DNA from: Streptomyces verrucosisporus
GTDB taxonomy: Bacteria; Actinomycetota; Actinomycetes; Streptomycetales; Streptomycetaceae
Length of the DNA: 64,000 bases
Direction: 5' to 3'
Assembly (NCBI RefSeq): GCF_017114865.1
Contig: NZ_JADEYH010000020.1
Coordinates: 1 to 64,000 of the forward strand
Shown: positions 16,003 to 23,706 of the stretch, one piece after another
How the letters are laid out: every line of letters begins with the position of its first letter
Position numbering within the stretch: position 1 is the first letter of the stretch
The notes under the pieces: model-generated
Told to the model about the DNA's origin: nothing
Databases searched by the model: none
What the model saw: only the letters and a program-made list of their open reading frames with translations
Program-made: the position numbers and the translations under genes

Positions 16003-16682
16003 GGGTCGCGATCGCCGGGGCCGGCGCGGTGGGGCGTTCCATCGCCGGGGAACTGCTGGAGAACGGCCACGAGGTGCTGCTGATCGACAAGGCGCCCGGC
16101 GCCATCACGGTGGAGCAGGTGCCGCAGGCCGAGTGGCTGCTGGCCGACGCCTGCGAGATCACCTCGCTGGACGAGGCCGCGCTCCAGCGCTGCAACGTCG
16201 TGATCGCCGCGACCGGCGACGACAAGGTCAACCTCGTGGTCTCCCTGCTGGCCAAGACGGAGTACGCCGTACCGAGGGTCGTGGCGCGGGTGAACCACCC
16301 CAAGAACGAGTGGCTGTTCAACGAGTCCTGGGGCATCGACGTGGCCGTCTCGACCCCGCGGCTGATGTCCGCGCTGGTCGAGGAGGCCGTCAGCGTCGGC
16401 GATCTGGTGCGGCTGCTGCGCTTCAGCCAGGGCGACGCCAACCTGGTCGAGCTGACCCTGCCCCCGGAGTCGGCGCTGGCCGGCACGCGGGTGGGCGAGG
16501 TGCGGTGGCCCGAGGACACCGCGCTGGTGACGATAATCCGCGGCAGCAGGGTCCTCACCCCGGGCCCGGAAGACACCCTGGAGCCGGGTGACGAGCTGCT
16601 GTTCGTCGCCGCCCAGTCCCGCGAGGAGCAGCTGGAGGAGTTGCTGTCGGTGCGCCGCGAGCCGGAGGAGGACTCCCGGTAG
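15999..16682 (+). CDS. TrkA-family potassium uptake regulator (second of pair)
   Basis: A 227-residue paralogue of the preceding protein. GAGAVGRSIAGELLENGHEV (residues 6-25) is the nucleotide-binding loop, followed by the acidic IDK strand end. The TrkA_C domain starts at about residue 140 (ANLVELTLPPESALAGTRVG). It begins inside the stop of the upstream gene (ATGA overlap), which implies coupled translation and a heteromeric complex. A strong hairpin at 16705-16744 closes the operon. Confidence 0.85.
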   Translation: MRVAIAGAGAVGRSIAGELLENGHEVLLIDKAPGAITVEQVPQAEWLLADACEITSLDEAALQRCNVVIAATGDDKVNLVVSLLAKTEYAVPRVVARVNHPKNEWLFNESWGIDVAVSTPRLMSALVEEAVSVGDLVRLLRFSQGDANLVELTLPPESALAGTRVGEVRWPEDTALVTIIRGSRVLTPGPEDTLEPGDELLFVAAQSREEQLEELLSVRREPEEDSR

Positions 16683-16704
16683 CGGCGGGCTCCGGACGAG
16701 AGGG

Positions 16705-16744
16705 GAGGGCGGCGGCCCGGTCGGTGGACCGGGCCGCCGCCCTC
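16705..16744. terminator. Strong bidirectional hairpin after trkA pair
   Basis: GAGGGCGGCGGCCCGGTC pairs perfectly with GACCGGGCCGCCGCCCTC around a GGTG loop, 22 bases after the stop. There is no U-tract, as is usual in high-GC terminators. Confidence 0.85.
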
Positions 16745-16965
16745 TCCGTGCGCGTACGGCCGCCGCGGGGCCGCTGGTGCCGGGGCCTCCCCGGGCCCGC
16801 GGGGCCGGGGGACGCGATCGCAAGGCGGCCGGAAGCCGTATGCGGTTGTCCCACCCGGGCTTTCGGCCGGCGTGGCGAGGGCGCGTGCCGGAGGGGCGCC
16901 ACCCGGCCGGAGGCGGGGCAGAGACCGTGAGCGGAGTGAACCTGGGCCGACACGGCGCCAAGCGC

Positions 16966-17739
16966 TCAGGAGTCCGTCCGCGCCTCGCCCGCCGCACGCT
17001 CGCGTTCCCGCTCCTTCTTCCTCTCCTCCTCCGCGGCCTCCTCCGCCTCCATCTCGGCGATCACGTCGATCGGCGGCGGGGCCTTGGCCAGGAAGACGTA
17101 GGTCAGGTAGACGCACAGCAGCAGCGGCGGGATACCGAGCGCCACCTTCACCCAGCCGAGCTGGGTGGCGTCGCCCCAGAAGTAGATCGGGAAGAGGATG
17201 GCCGACTTGGCCAGCAGGACGATGCCCCAGGCCCAGGTCGCCTTGGTGTAGGCCTCCAGGCGTCCGGGGTTGCGGGTGCGCCAGGAGAGGTTCTCGCGCA
17301 TCAGCGGCCCGAGCAGCACCCCGATCAGCGGGAAGCGCAGCACCGCCGAGAGGCAGTACGCGACCGCCAGCCCCAGGGTGTAGAGCATGCCCGGCAGGTA
17401 GAAGTTCTTGGCGTCGCCCGACATCATCGCGAAGACCGCGCCGATCCCGACCCCGAAGACGCCGCTGAAGGCGTGCTTGAGGGTCTCGCGCTGCACCAGG
17501 CGGGCCAGCGCGAGCAGGACGCTCAGGCCCAGGGCGGCGACGGCCGCGAGGTGGATGTCCCGCCTGATCGTGTAGACCAGCACGAAGACCAACCCGGGCA
17601 CGGTGGTGTCCACCATGCCCCGCACTCCGCCGAACGCCTCCATCAGCGCCTTGTCCGTGACCGTCGGACCGGGCGCGCCGGCCTCGGCCGCGGGCCCGGT
17701 CCCGTCCACGCCGGCGGCCGGCTTGTCGAGAGAGGTCAC
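16966..17739 (-). CDS. DUF3159 membrane protein
   Basis: A 257-residue integral membrane protein of the actinobacterial DUF3159 family, with about six hydrophobic helices between residues 45 and 225 and a highly charged C-terminal tail (EEAAEEERKKERERERAA) in the cytoplasm. GTG at 17739 has AGGAG seven bases before it. It follows an OB-fold gene by three bases, so the two form an operon. The family is repeatedly found beside trkA and dut genes in actinobacteria; its function is not known to me. Confidence 0.85.
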   Translation of the reverse strand: MTSLDKPAAGVDGTGPAAEAGAPGPTVTDKALMEAFGGVRGMVDTTVPGLVFVLVYTIRRDIHLAAVAALGLSVLLALARLVQRETLKHAFSGVFGVGIGAVFAMMSGDAKNFYLPGMLYTLGLAVAYCLSAVLRFPLIGVLLGPLMRENLSWRTRNPGRLEAYTKATWAWGIVLLAKSAILFPIYFWGDATQLGWVKVALGIPPLLLCVYLTYVFLAKAPPPIDVIAEMEAEEAAEEERKKERERERAAGEARTDS

Positions 17740-17742
17740 CCG

Positions 17743-18150
17743 TTACTCCTGTCCGCTGTCCTGTCCGATGGGTCGCAGCTCGTACTTGGGGTTGAACAGC
17801 ACCGGACGGCCGCGGTTCATCGCGATCCGCCCGTGGGCGATCAGCCTGCGGCCCGGCTCTATGCCCGCGATGGACCGGCGGCCGAGCCACACGACGTCCA
17901 GCGGGGCGGACCCGTCGAACAGCTCCGCCTCCAGGGCGGGCACGCCCGCCCTGGGGCGCTGCGTCACCGTGCGCAGCGTACCGGTCACCTTGACGATCTG
18001 CCGGTCGCCGCAGTCGCGGATGCGTGTGCAGCCGCTCTCCTCGGTGTCCTGCCGGAGCTCGGCGGAGAGCAGATCCTCCTGGGAGGAGGCCAGACGCCCG
18101 AGGAGGCGCCGCAGCCGGCCGCCCCTCTCGAGTCGGGTAACGCCACTCAT
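17743..18150 (-). CDS. OB-fold nucleic-acid-binding-like protein
   Basis: A 135-residue protein. The second half (IVKVTGTLRTVTQ, then LEAELFDGSAPLDVVWLGRR and GRRLIAHGRIAMNRGRPVLFNP) is a predicted five-strand OB fold of the RecG-wedge/tRNA-anticodon type. The N-terminal 40 residues are helical and basic. It may bind single-stranded nucleic acid, but this is only inferred from the fold. It heads the two-gene unit with the DUF3159 membrane protein, and both genes are common neighbours of dut in actinobacteria. Confidence 0.8.
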   Translation of the reverse strand: MSGVTRLERGGRLRRLLGRLASSQEDLLSAELRQDTEESGCTRIRDCGDRQIVKVTGTLRTVTQRPRAGVPALEAELFDGSAPLDVVWLGRRSIAGIEPGRRLIAHGRIAMNRGRPVLFNPKYELRPIGQDSGQE

Positions 18151-18317
18151 ACGGCCAGCCTACCCGCGCCCGTCACCCCCCGTAATGCCCCTGAGGGCCC
18201 CGGAAGCGGATGTGACCGAAGGCTCCTTCCCCGCGTCCGCCGAGCCTCCCGGCGCCCCGGCGTCCCGCGGCGCGCGACGGGCTCACGGACCACAGCCCGC
18301 GGCTCGGAGCTCAGGGC

Positions 18318-19028
18318 TCAGGACCGGGCCGGCAGCGGGCGGAATTCCGGGCCGGCCTCGCGCAGCCGCCCGTCGCGCAGCTCCAGGACGCGGTCGCAGC
18401 GGGACAGCGGCCAGGGGTCGCGGGTGGCGACCAGCGCGGTGGCACCACGGGCACGGACGGCGGTGTACAGCAGCTCCAGCACCCCGGCGGCCTCACCGGG
18501 CCCGAGCAGCGCGGTGGGCTCGTCGGCGACCAGCAGCGCCGGCCGGACGGCCAGCGCGCGGGCGACGGCGACGCGCCGGCGCTGGGCTCCGTCGATCTCG
18601 TCGGGCCGCCGCCCGGCCAGCTCGGCGAGGCCTGCCTCGGCCAGCAGCCGGGAGACGCGCTCGTCGCGCTCGCGCGCGGGGGTGTTGCGCAGCCGCAGCG
18701 GAACGCCGATGTTCTCGGCGACGGTGAGGACCGGCAGCAGCCCCGGCGAGGGGAAGACGATACCGATGCGGTCGCGGCGCAGCCTCAGCCGCTCCTGCTC
18801 CCCCAAGCCGTCCAGCCGCACCCCGTCGACGGTGATCCGGCCGGAGACGGGTGTGCCGAGTCCGCCGACCAGGCCCAGGAGGGTCGTCCGGCCCGCTCCG
18901 GGGGCCCCGGTGACGGCGACGATTTCGCCGCGCCGGACGGTGAGCGACAGGCCGCGCAGCACGGGGAGCGCGGCGGGCCCGTGGCCGTGGGAGTGGTGCA
19001 GGTCCTCGACGACGACCACGGCGCCCAT
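18318..19028 (-). CDS. Degenerate MacB/LolD-like ABC ATPase
   Basis: A 236-residue ABC nucleotide-binding domain with unusual catalytic positions. Walker A reads GAPGAGRT (41-48) with Arg47 where lysine is expected. The Q-loop is VFPSPG with Pro93 in place of glutamine. The signature is IDGAQ (145-149) instead of LSGGQ. The switch histidine is replaced by Arg203 (ATRDP). Only Walker B (LLVADEP, D169-E170) is conventional. The sequence around LLPVLTVAENI places it closest to the LolD/MacB export family. No permease is encoded next to it. It may be a non-hydrolysing regulatory subunit or a gene losing function, yet the frame is intact. Confidence 0.85.
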   Translation of the reverse strand: MGAVVVVEDLHHSHGHGPAALPVLRGLSLTVRRGEIVAVTGAPGAGRTTLLGLVGGLGTPVSGRITVDGVRLDGLGEQERLRLRRDRIGIVFPSPGLLPVLTVAENIGVPLRLRNTPARERDERVSRLLAEAGLAELAGRRPDEIDGAQRRRVAVARALAVRPALLVADEPTALLGPGEAAGVLELLYTAVRARGATALVATRDPWPLSRCDRVLELRDGRLREAGPEFRPLPARS

Positions 19029-19116
19029 ACGGCCTCCCCCTTCCGGACGGCTCCGGACGGTGCCGAGCCTAGCGCCCCCGCGGGCCGCTGAAGCCGGGCG
19101 GAAACCCGCTAACCCG

Positions 19117-19717
19117 CTACTTCTCCCACGTGACGATGTCGGCCAGGTATCCGCTCGCCGTGCGCTGCTTCAGACGGACGAAGGCGGTTCTGCCCTCGTC
19201 CGTCCGCGCGCAGAAGGACGTCCCCTCCCCGCTCCACTCCCGGGAGCCGGTCTGGACGGCGAACCTGATGAGGTACTCGTCGCACTGTGCCCGGGGGGGC
19301 TGCGCTCCCCCTTCCACTCCGCGGTCGTCACCCTCGGGTCCACACCGCTCATCAATATGGTGGAGAACTCCGGGTCGACGTTGGGGGACGTCAGATAGTC
19401 CCCGGTGGCGTACCGCCCGGGGGGGCGGGATCCAGGTCGAAGTACTCCCCGATCAGCGCCTCCCCCGAGAAGCGGACGGCCCCGGGCGTCGCTCCGGAGC
19501 CGCTCCCGTCCTTCTTCCCGCCGAGGGACCCGGTCAGGCCGCCCGGCGCGTCCGCCTGCGCCTCCCCGGCGCTTCCCCCGCCGAGGACGTTGCGTCCGTT
19601 GTCGTTGCCGCAGATGGCCGAGTCGCTGCAACTGGTGCAGCCGGCCAGGAGCAGGCCGAGCGACAGCAGGCAGGAAGCGGCCGCGAGTCCGGTTCGCGGC
19701 ACGGTCCGGGGTCTCAC
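19117..19717 (-). pseudogene. Putative lipoprotein, interrupted by two frameshifts at G7 tracts
   Basis: The GTG at 19717 opens a frame with a lipoprotein signal: basic RPRTVPRTG, a hydrophobic stretch and the lipobox LLAGC. The mature part has a Cys motif (CSDSAICGND), a Gly/Asp/Ser linker and GEALIGEYFDLDPA. The frame then stops at 19391, but coding sense continues in another frame (YATGDYLTSPNVDPEFSTI) and changes again near 19300 to end as AQCDEYLIRF...VTWEK at 19117. Both changes coincide with runs of seven G on the plus strand (near 19300 and 19420), and one extra G in each would restore a single protein of about 200 residues. Either these are homopolymer errors or the gene is broken. 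It overlaps the upstream small gene by GTGA. Confidence 0.7.
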
Positions 19718-19911
19718 CCGCCCTGGCCGGGTACGCCGACCCGGTTGCCGTCGTTGCCGTCGCCGCAGACCGCTCCGCCGCTGCAGTTGTTGCTGCTGCC
19801 GCCGACGGTCTGCTGGACGGTGAAGATCCCCACGATCGTCAGAGCCACCGTTCCGACGACCCCGACGACGTACATCCATAACTTCCGGCGGTCAGCCCCG
19901 TCCATGGGCAT
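19714..19911 (-). CDS. Small single-pass membrane protein with Cys/Gly/Asn tail
   Basis: A 65-residue protein with a basic N-terminus (DRRKLWM), one transmembrane helix (VVGVVGTVALTIVGIFTV, about residues 15-32) and an extracytoplasmic tail containing NNCSGGAVCGDGND. The tail motif resembles CSDSAICGND just after the lipobox of the following lipoprotein, with which it overlaps by four bases. The two probably act together outside the membrane, perhaps through disulfide exchange, but no function is known to me. The start may be ATG 19911 or ATG 19905. Confidence 0.65.
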   Translation of the reverse strand: MPMDGADRRKLWMYVVGVVGTVALTIVGIFTVQQTVGGSSNNCSGGAVCGDGNDGNRVGVPGQGG

Positions 19912-20045
19912 GGCGCCCCCAGTTCCCCGTGAACTTTCGACGTGGGCTCATGGTGGCACACTCCCCGGCCGCCGGCAGGGGATCGCCGTACGGTCCGGCA
20001 CGGCCCTGCCGCCGTGCGCGGCGGCAGGGTTCCGGCCGGACCGGG

Positions 20046-20834
20046 TCAGCGGACCTCGGTGATCTCCGGGCCGCGCTGGAGCTTGTCGATGCCGCCCGCG
20101 AAGCGGGAGCCCTCCTGGGCCTGCTCCTGCTGGACGCCGTCGGGCACCATCTGCGCGTCGTCGGGGAGCTTGAGGACGATCGGGTCGCGGGGCGCCATCG
20201 GGGAGTCCCCGCGCACCACGACCGTGTCGCGGAAGATCTGCTCCAGCAGCCCGGCGGCCTGCGGCTGCACCGCGCCCTGACCGGAGATGACACCGCGCAG
20301 GAACCAGCGGGGGCCGTCCACGCCGATGAAGCGCACGACCTGCATGCCGCTGTTGCCGTCGGGCAGCCTGACCGGCACCTGCGCGCGCAGCTCCCAGCCC
20401 AGGGGGCCCTCGGCCTCGTCGATGATCCCGCCCTTCTGGGTGATGCCCGAGGCGATCTCCTCGCGCACCTCGTCCCAGATGCCCTCGCGTTTGGGGGCGG
20501 CGAACGCCTGGAGCTGAACGGCGCTGTCCTTCAGGACGATCGTGGCGGCGACGATGGCGTCACCGGCGACCTCCACCCGCAGCTCCATGCCCGGCACCCC
20601 GGGCACGAACATGCCGCCCAGGTCGACCCGGCCCTCGGCCGGGGCGTGCAGCTCGCTCACGTCCCAGGGGCCGTCCGGCCGGGGGGCCGGGGGAAGCTTG
20701 ACCCGGGTCTGCTCGCCATCGGTGCCGTCGGCGGACCCGTCCGACGCGTCGGCGCCCTCGTCGGATCGTTCCGTCTCGAACTCGTCCGAGGCGCCCTCGG
20801 GCCCTACCTGCTTCTTGCGACGACGTCCGAACAC
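20046..20834 (-). CDS. DUF3710 protein
   Basis: A 262-residue protein of the actinobacterial DUF3710 family. The first 45 residues are charged and low-complexity (basic GRRRKK, then an acidic stretch), followed by the conserved globular domain from GPWDVSELHAP to about residue 225, containing FVPGVPGMELRVEV and RFIGVDGPRWFLRGVISG. It follows dut by one base (dut stop at 20836, DUF3710 start GTG at 20834), so it is translated from the same message. The dut-DUF3710 pair is conserved in actinobacteria; the role is not established to my knowledge. Confidence 0.85.
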   Translation of the reverse strand: MFGRRRKKQVGPEGASDEFETERSDEGADASDGSADGTDGEQTRVKLPPAPRPDGPWDVSELHAPAEGRVDLGGMFVPGVPGMELRVEVAGDAIVAATIVLKDSAVQLQAFAAPKREGIWDEVREEIASGITQKGGIIDEAEGPLGWELRAQVPVRLPDGNSGMQVVRFIGVDGPRWFLRGVISGQGAVQPQAAGLLEQIFRDTVVVRGDSPMAPRDPIVLKLPDDAQMVPDGVQQEQAQEGSRFAGGIDKLQRGPEITEVR

Positions 20835-20835
20835 G

Positions 20836-21396
20836 TCACTGTCCCTTCAGGTCGGCAGCCTCGTCGGCCGCGACCGCAGCGTAATGGTTGTGCTGTGCAG
20901 CGTGGTCCTGTGCGGTGCCGTCCTGTGCGGCGTGGCCGCCCGTGGAGCCGAAGCCCCCCGCCGCTCGCGCCGATCCCGGCAGTTCCTCCACCTCGTGGAA
21001 GCGCACCTTCTCGACTTGCTGGACGACGAGCTGGGCGATGCGGTCGAAGCGCTCGAACCGCACGCTCTCGCGCGGATCCAGGTTGGCCACGATCACCCTG
21101 ATCTCCCCACGGTACCCGGCGTCCACGGTTCCGGGGGCATTCACGAGGCAGACCCCGCAGCGGGCCGCCAGACCGGAGCGCGGATGCACGAAGGCGGCGT
21201 ACCCGTCGGGCAGTGCGATGGAAACCCCCGTGGGCAGAACGGCCCTCTCGCCCGGGGCCAGTTCGGCCGCCTCGGTGGTGACCAGGTCACAGCCCGCGTC
21301 GCCGGGGTGGGCATAGGCGGGCAGCGGCACCTCGGGGTCGAGACGGCGGATCAGCACCTCGACGGGCTCGCGACCGGGCAGGCCGGCGCCGCTCAC
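20836..21396 (-). CDS. dut: Deoxyuridine 5'-triphosphate nucleotidohydrolase
   Basis: dUTPase hydrolyses dUTP to dUMP and pyrophosphate, keeping uracil out of DNA and supplying dTMP synthesis. All five trimeric-dUTPase motifs are visible in the 186-residue product: AHPGDAGCDL, PRSGLA, GTVDAGYRGEI (tyrosine and aspartate of the active site), RFDRIAQLVV and the C-terminal RAAGGFGSTG arm. A 30-residue Ala/His/Asp-rich extension follows motif 5, longer than in most homologues. The GTG at 21396 overlaps the stop of the upstream thioesterase (GTGA), so the two are coupled. Confidence 0.95.
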   Translation of the reverse strand: MSGAGLPGREPVEVLIRRLDPEVPLPAYAHPGDAGCDLVTTEAAELAPGERAVLPTGVSIALPDGYAAFVHPRSGLAARCGVCLVNAPGTVDAGYRGEIRVIVANLDPRESVRFERFDRIAQLVVQQVEKVRFHEVEELPGSARAAGGFGSTGGHAAQDGTAQDHAAQHNHYAAVAADEAADLKGQ

Positions 21397-21977
21397 GGGT
21401 TCACCTCGAAGGCGCGGGCCCGGCGGACGGTGTCGGGGTCGGCCATCGCGGCGTCGATCTCGTCCTTGCGGCCGTGGTCGACGAAGTGCTCGACCTTGAC
21501 CTCGATGAAGAGGGCGTCGGCGCGCACCGCGAGCGGGCCGGCCGGGCCGCCGATGCGTCCGGTGGCGGTGCAGTAGATCTTGCGTCCGTGCCGGGCGGTC
21601 ACCCGTGCCGTCAGGTGCAGCACGGAGTCCACGGGGACGGGCTGGAGGAAGTCGGTCTCCAGGCGCCCGGTGACCGAGATGGTGTGCATCAGCCAGTTCA
21701 GGGAGCCCAGGATCTCGTCCATGGCGGTGGACAGCAGTCCGCCGTGGGCGAGGCCGGGGGCGCCCTGGTGCTCGGGGCGGACGGTGAACTCGGCGGTGAC
21801 GCTGACCCCCTCGCCCGCCCGGGCGTCGATGTGCAGCCCGTGGGGCTGCTCGGTGCCGCAGCCGAAGCACTGCGCGTAGTGGGCTCCCAGCGGCTGTCCG
21901 GGGGCGGGGGCGTCGGGGTGACGCACGGGGGGGACGGCGTCGTCCGGCGGGGTCAGGGATGTCTTGGTGGCACTCAC
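21393..21977 (-). CDS. PaaI-type hotdog thioesterase
   Basis: A 194-residue acyl-CoA thioesterase-like protein. The N-terminal part has HYAQCFGCGTEQPHGL, a cysteine pair typical of this subgroup. The hotdog core follows with HQGAPGLAHGGLLSTAMDE, where the HGG segment and the acidic residue of the central helix contribute to catalysis. The substrate is unknown. GTG at 21977 is the assumed start; an upstream in-frame start would add 20 residues. It is the first gene of the thioesterase-dut-DUF3710 unit. Confidence 0.85.
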   Translation of the reverse strand: MSATKTSLTPPDDAVPPVRHPDAPAPGQPLGAHYAQCFGCGTEQPHGLHIDARAGEGVSVTAEFTVRPEHQGAPGLAHGGLLSTAMDEILGSLNWLMHTISVTGRLETDFLQPVPVDSVLHLTARVTARHGRKIYCTATGRIGGPAGPLAVRADALFIEVKVEHFVDHGRKDEIDAAMADPDTVRRARAFEVNP

Positions 21978-22035
21978 GGATGCTGACCTTACCGCCGGGT
22001 CAGTGAGCCGGTCGCGGGCGTGCCAAGCTGGGGAC

Positions 22036-22491
22036 ATGCTTCCTCCCGGCGTGCTGTACGACGAGCGGCTGACCGCACCCCGCCCATGGTGGCTGATCGC
22101 CGCCCTGTCCGGGATCTCCCTGGGCCTGATCCTGTTCCCCCTGGGCCCGATGCCCCTGCTGGGCGGTCTGGTGGTGGGTACGGCGCTGGGCGCGGTCGCG
22201 GTGAGCGCCTACGGCTCGGCCCGTATCCGCGTGGTCGCGGACTCGCTGGTCGCGGGGGACGCCCGGGTGCCGGTCTCCGCGCTGGGCGAGGCGCACGTCC
22301 TGGACGAGGAGGAGGCCCGCGCCTGGCGCACCCACCGTGCCGACCCGCGCGCCTACATGCTGCTGCGCGGCTATGTGCCCACGGCGCTGCGCGTGGAGGT
22401 CACCGACCCCGCGGATCCGACACCGTACCTGTACCTGTCCACGCGGCGCCCTCGGGCGCTGGCCGGCGCGCTGGAGGCCGCGCGCCGGTAG
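22036..22491 (+). CDS. DUF3093 membrane protein
   Basis: A 151-residue protein of the DUF3093 family. It starts YDERLTAPRPWWL, followed by a helical hairpin (residues 16-55) with PLGPMPLLGG in the turn, then a soluble beta-rich domain (IRVVADSLVAGDARVPVSAL). The family is restricted to actinobacteria and typically lies divergently beside the dut operon, as here. The function is not known to me. ATG at 22036 has AAGCTGGGG in front. Confidence 0.85.
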   Translation: MLPPGVLYDERLTAPRPWWLIAALSGISLGLILFPLGPMPLLGGLVVGTALGAVAVSAYGSARIRVVADSLVAGDARVPVSALGEAHVLDEEEARAWRTHRADPRAYMLLRGYVPTALRVEVTDPADPTPYLYLSTRRPRALAGALEAARR

Positions 22492-22549
22492 TGCGGCCGG
22501 CGGCGGGCCCGCCGGGCGGACGCAGCGGGCCGAGGGGAGTCCCCGGGCC

Positions 22550-23392
22550 TCAGCCGTCCTCTTCCGGGGCGCGCCGGAGCTGCGAGGGGATGACCTTCCC
22601 CGGGCGGTCCTCCAGGGGGATCGCGTCCCAGGGGATCCGCCGTTGCCTCAGGTCGCCGCGGATCCTCTCCGCCAGCTTCCTGGTGTCGCGCCGGTTCATC
22701 AGGGCGCCCACCGCCGCGCCGATCATGAACGGCGTGAGGTTGGGGAGGTTGCGCATGGTGCGCTTGAGGAGAGTCTGGCGCAGCCGGCTTCTCATGTGAC
22801 TGCCGAAGGCCGCGCCGAACGTCGCGGGCGCGGCCAGTTCTATCCCGCGCTCCTGGGTCCACTCGGCGAGGTAGGCGGCGGCTCGCTCCCGGGCGTTGCC
22901 GGGCGGGCGCAGCCCGTAGACCTCGTGGAGTTCGGCGATGAGTTTGAGCTCCACCGCGGCCACCCCGACGACCTCGGCGGCCAGCTCGGCGGGCATCGCC
23001 GGCGGTACGGGCAGCATCGCCGAGGCGCCCACTCCGGCGCCGACTGTCGCGCTGCCCTTCACGGCGCCCGATATCAGCCGGTCGGCCATCTCCTCGGGCC
23101 CCAGGCCCGGGAACTGCCGGCGGAGCGTGTCCAGGTCCCTCACCGGGATCCTGGGGGCGAGATCGACGATGCGGTCGGCCACCACGCCCAGGAACGCCCT
23201 GACGGTGCCGCGCTCGCGCGGCTCCCGTGCGCCGCCCCCGTCCGGTCTGCCCGCGCCGTCCGCGCCGGCCCGGCGGCGCGGACGAAGGCGCCGCAGCCCG
23301 CGGCCGGGGGCGGCTGCGGGCGCGGGTACGGGCGCGAGCGAGGCCTCCCCGTCCTGGCCCCGCTCGACGTCACGTGCTTCCTCGGCCGTCAT
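22550..23392 (-). CDS. Conserved hypothetical, possibly EcsC-like
   Basis: A 280-residue protein that I do not firmly recognise. The first 60 residues are low-complexity and Arg/Ala/Pro-rich. Residues 70-280 are mostly helical with two weakly hydrophobic stretches (ATVGAGVGASAMLPVPPAMPAEL and LTPFMIGAAVGALMN), and the FMIGAAVGALMNRRDTRKLA ending resembles the C-terminus of EcsC-family proteins. It lies 14 bases downstream of the DUF4193 gene on the same strand, so it is probably expressed with it. A membrane-associated role is an inference only. Confidence 0.6.
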   Translation of the reverse strand: MTAEEARDVERGQDGEASLAPVPAPAAAPGRGLRRLRPRRRAGADGAGRPDGGGAREPRERGTVRAFLGVVADRIVDLAPRIPVRDLDTLRRQFPGLGPEEMADRLISGAVKGSATVGAGVGASAMLPVPPAMPAELAAEVVGVAAVELKLIAELHEVYGLRPPGNARERAAAYLAEWTQERGIELAAPATFGAAFGSHMRSRLRQTLLKRTMRNLPNLTPFMIGAAVGALMNRRDTRKLAERIRGDLRQRRIPWDAIPLEDRPGKVIPSQLRRAPEEDG

Positions 23393-23406
23393 CAGCCGGC
23401 CCCGGC

Positions 23407-23706
23407 TCAGGCCGCGCAGTCGCGGCAGATGGGGTGGCCGTTCTTCTCCGCCGCCAACTGCGAGCGGTGGTGGACCAGGAAGCAGCTCATGCAGGTGAAC
23501 TCGTCGGCCTGGCGGGGCAGCACCCGCACGGACAGCTCCTCGTTGGAGAGGTCCGCTCCGGGCAGCTCCAGGCCCTCGGCCTGCTCGAACTCGTCGACGT
23601 CGACGGTCGAGGCGGACTTGTCGTTCCGCCGGGCCTTCAGTTCCTCGATGCTGTCCTCGTTGACGTCGTCATCGGTCTTGCGTGGAGTGTCGTAATCGGT
23701 CGCCAT
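23407..23706 (-). CDS. DUF4193 protein (zinc-ribbon-like)
   Basis: A 99-residue acidic protein of the DUF4193 family, near-universal in actinobacteria. The N-terminus is MATDYDTPRK followed by an acidic stretch. The C-terminus carries CMSC and CRDC spaced 21 residues apart, a likely zinc ribbon. It is usually highly expressed and encoded beside cutRS or dut. The function is unknown to me. ATG at 23706 follows a GGGGGAGAG site. Confidence 0.85.
   Translation of the reverse strand: MATDYDTPRKTDDDVNEDSIEELKARRNDKSASTVDVDEFEQAEGLELPGADLSNEELSVRVLPRQADEFTCMSCFLVHHRSQLAAEKNGHPICRDCAA

Noticed and set aside
16690..16750. Hairpin after the trkA pair as a regulatory RNA
   Set aside because: Position directly after a stop codon and perfect GC stem fit an ordinary terminator.
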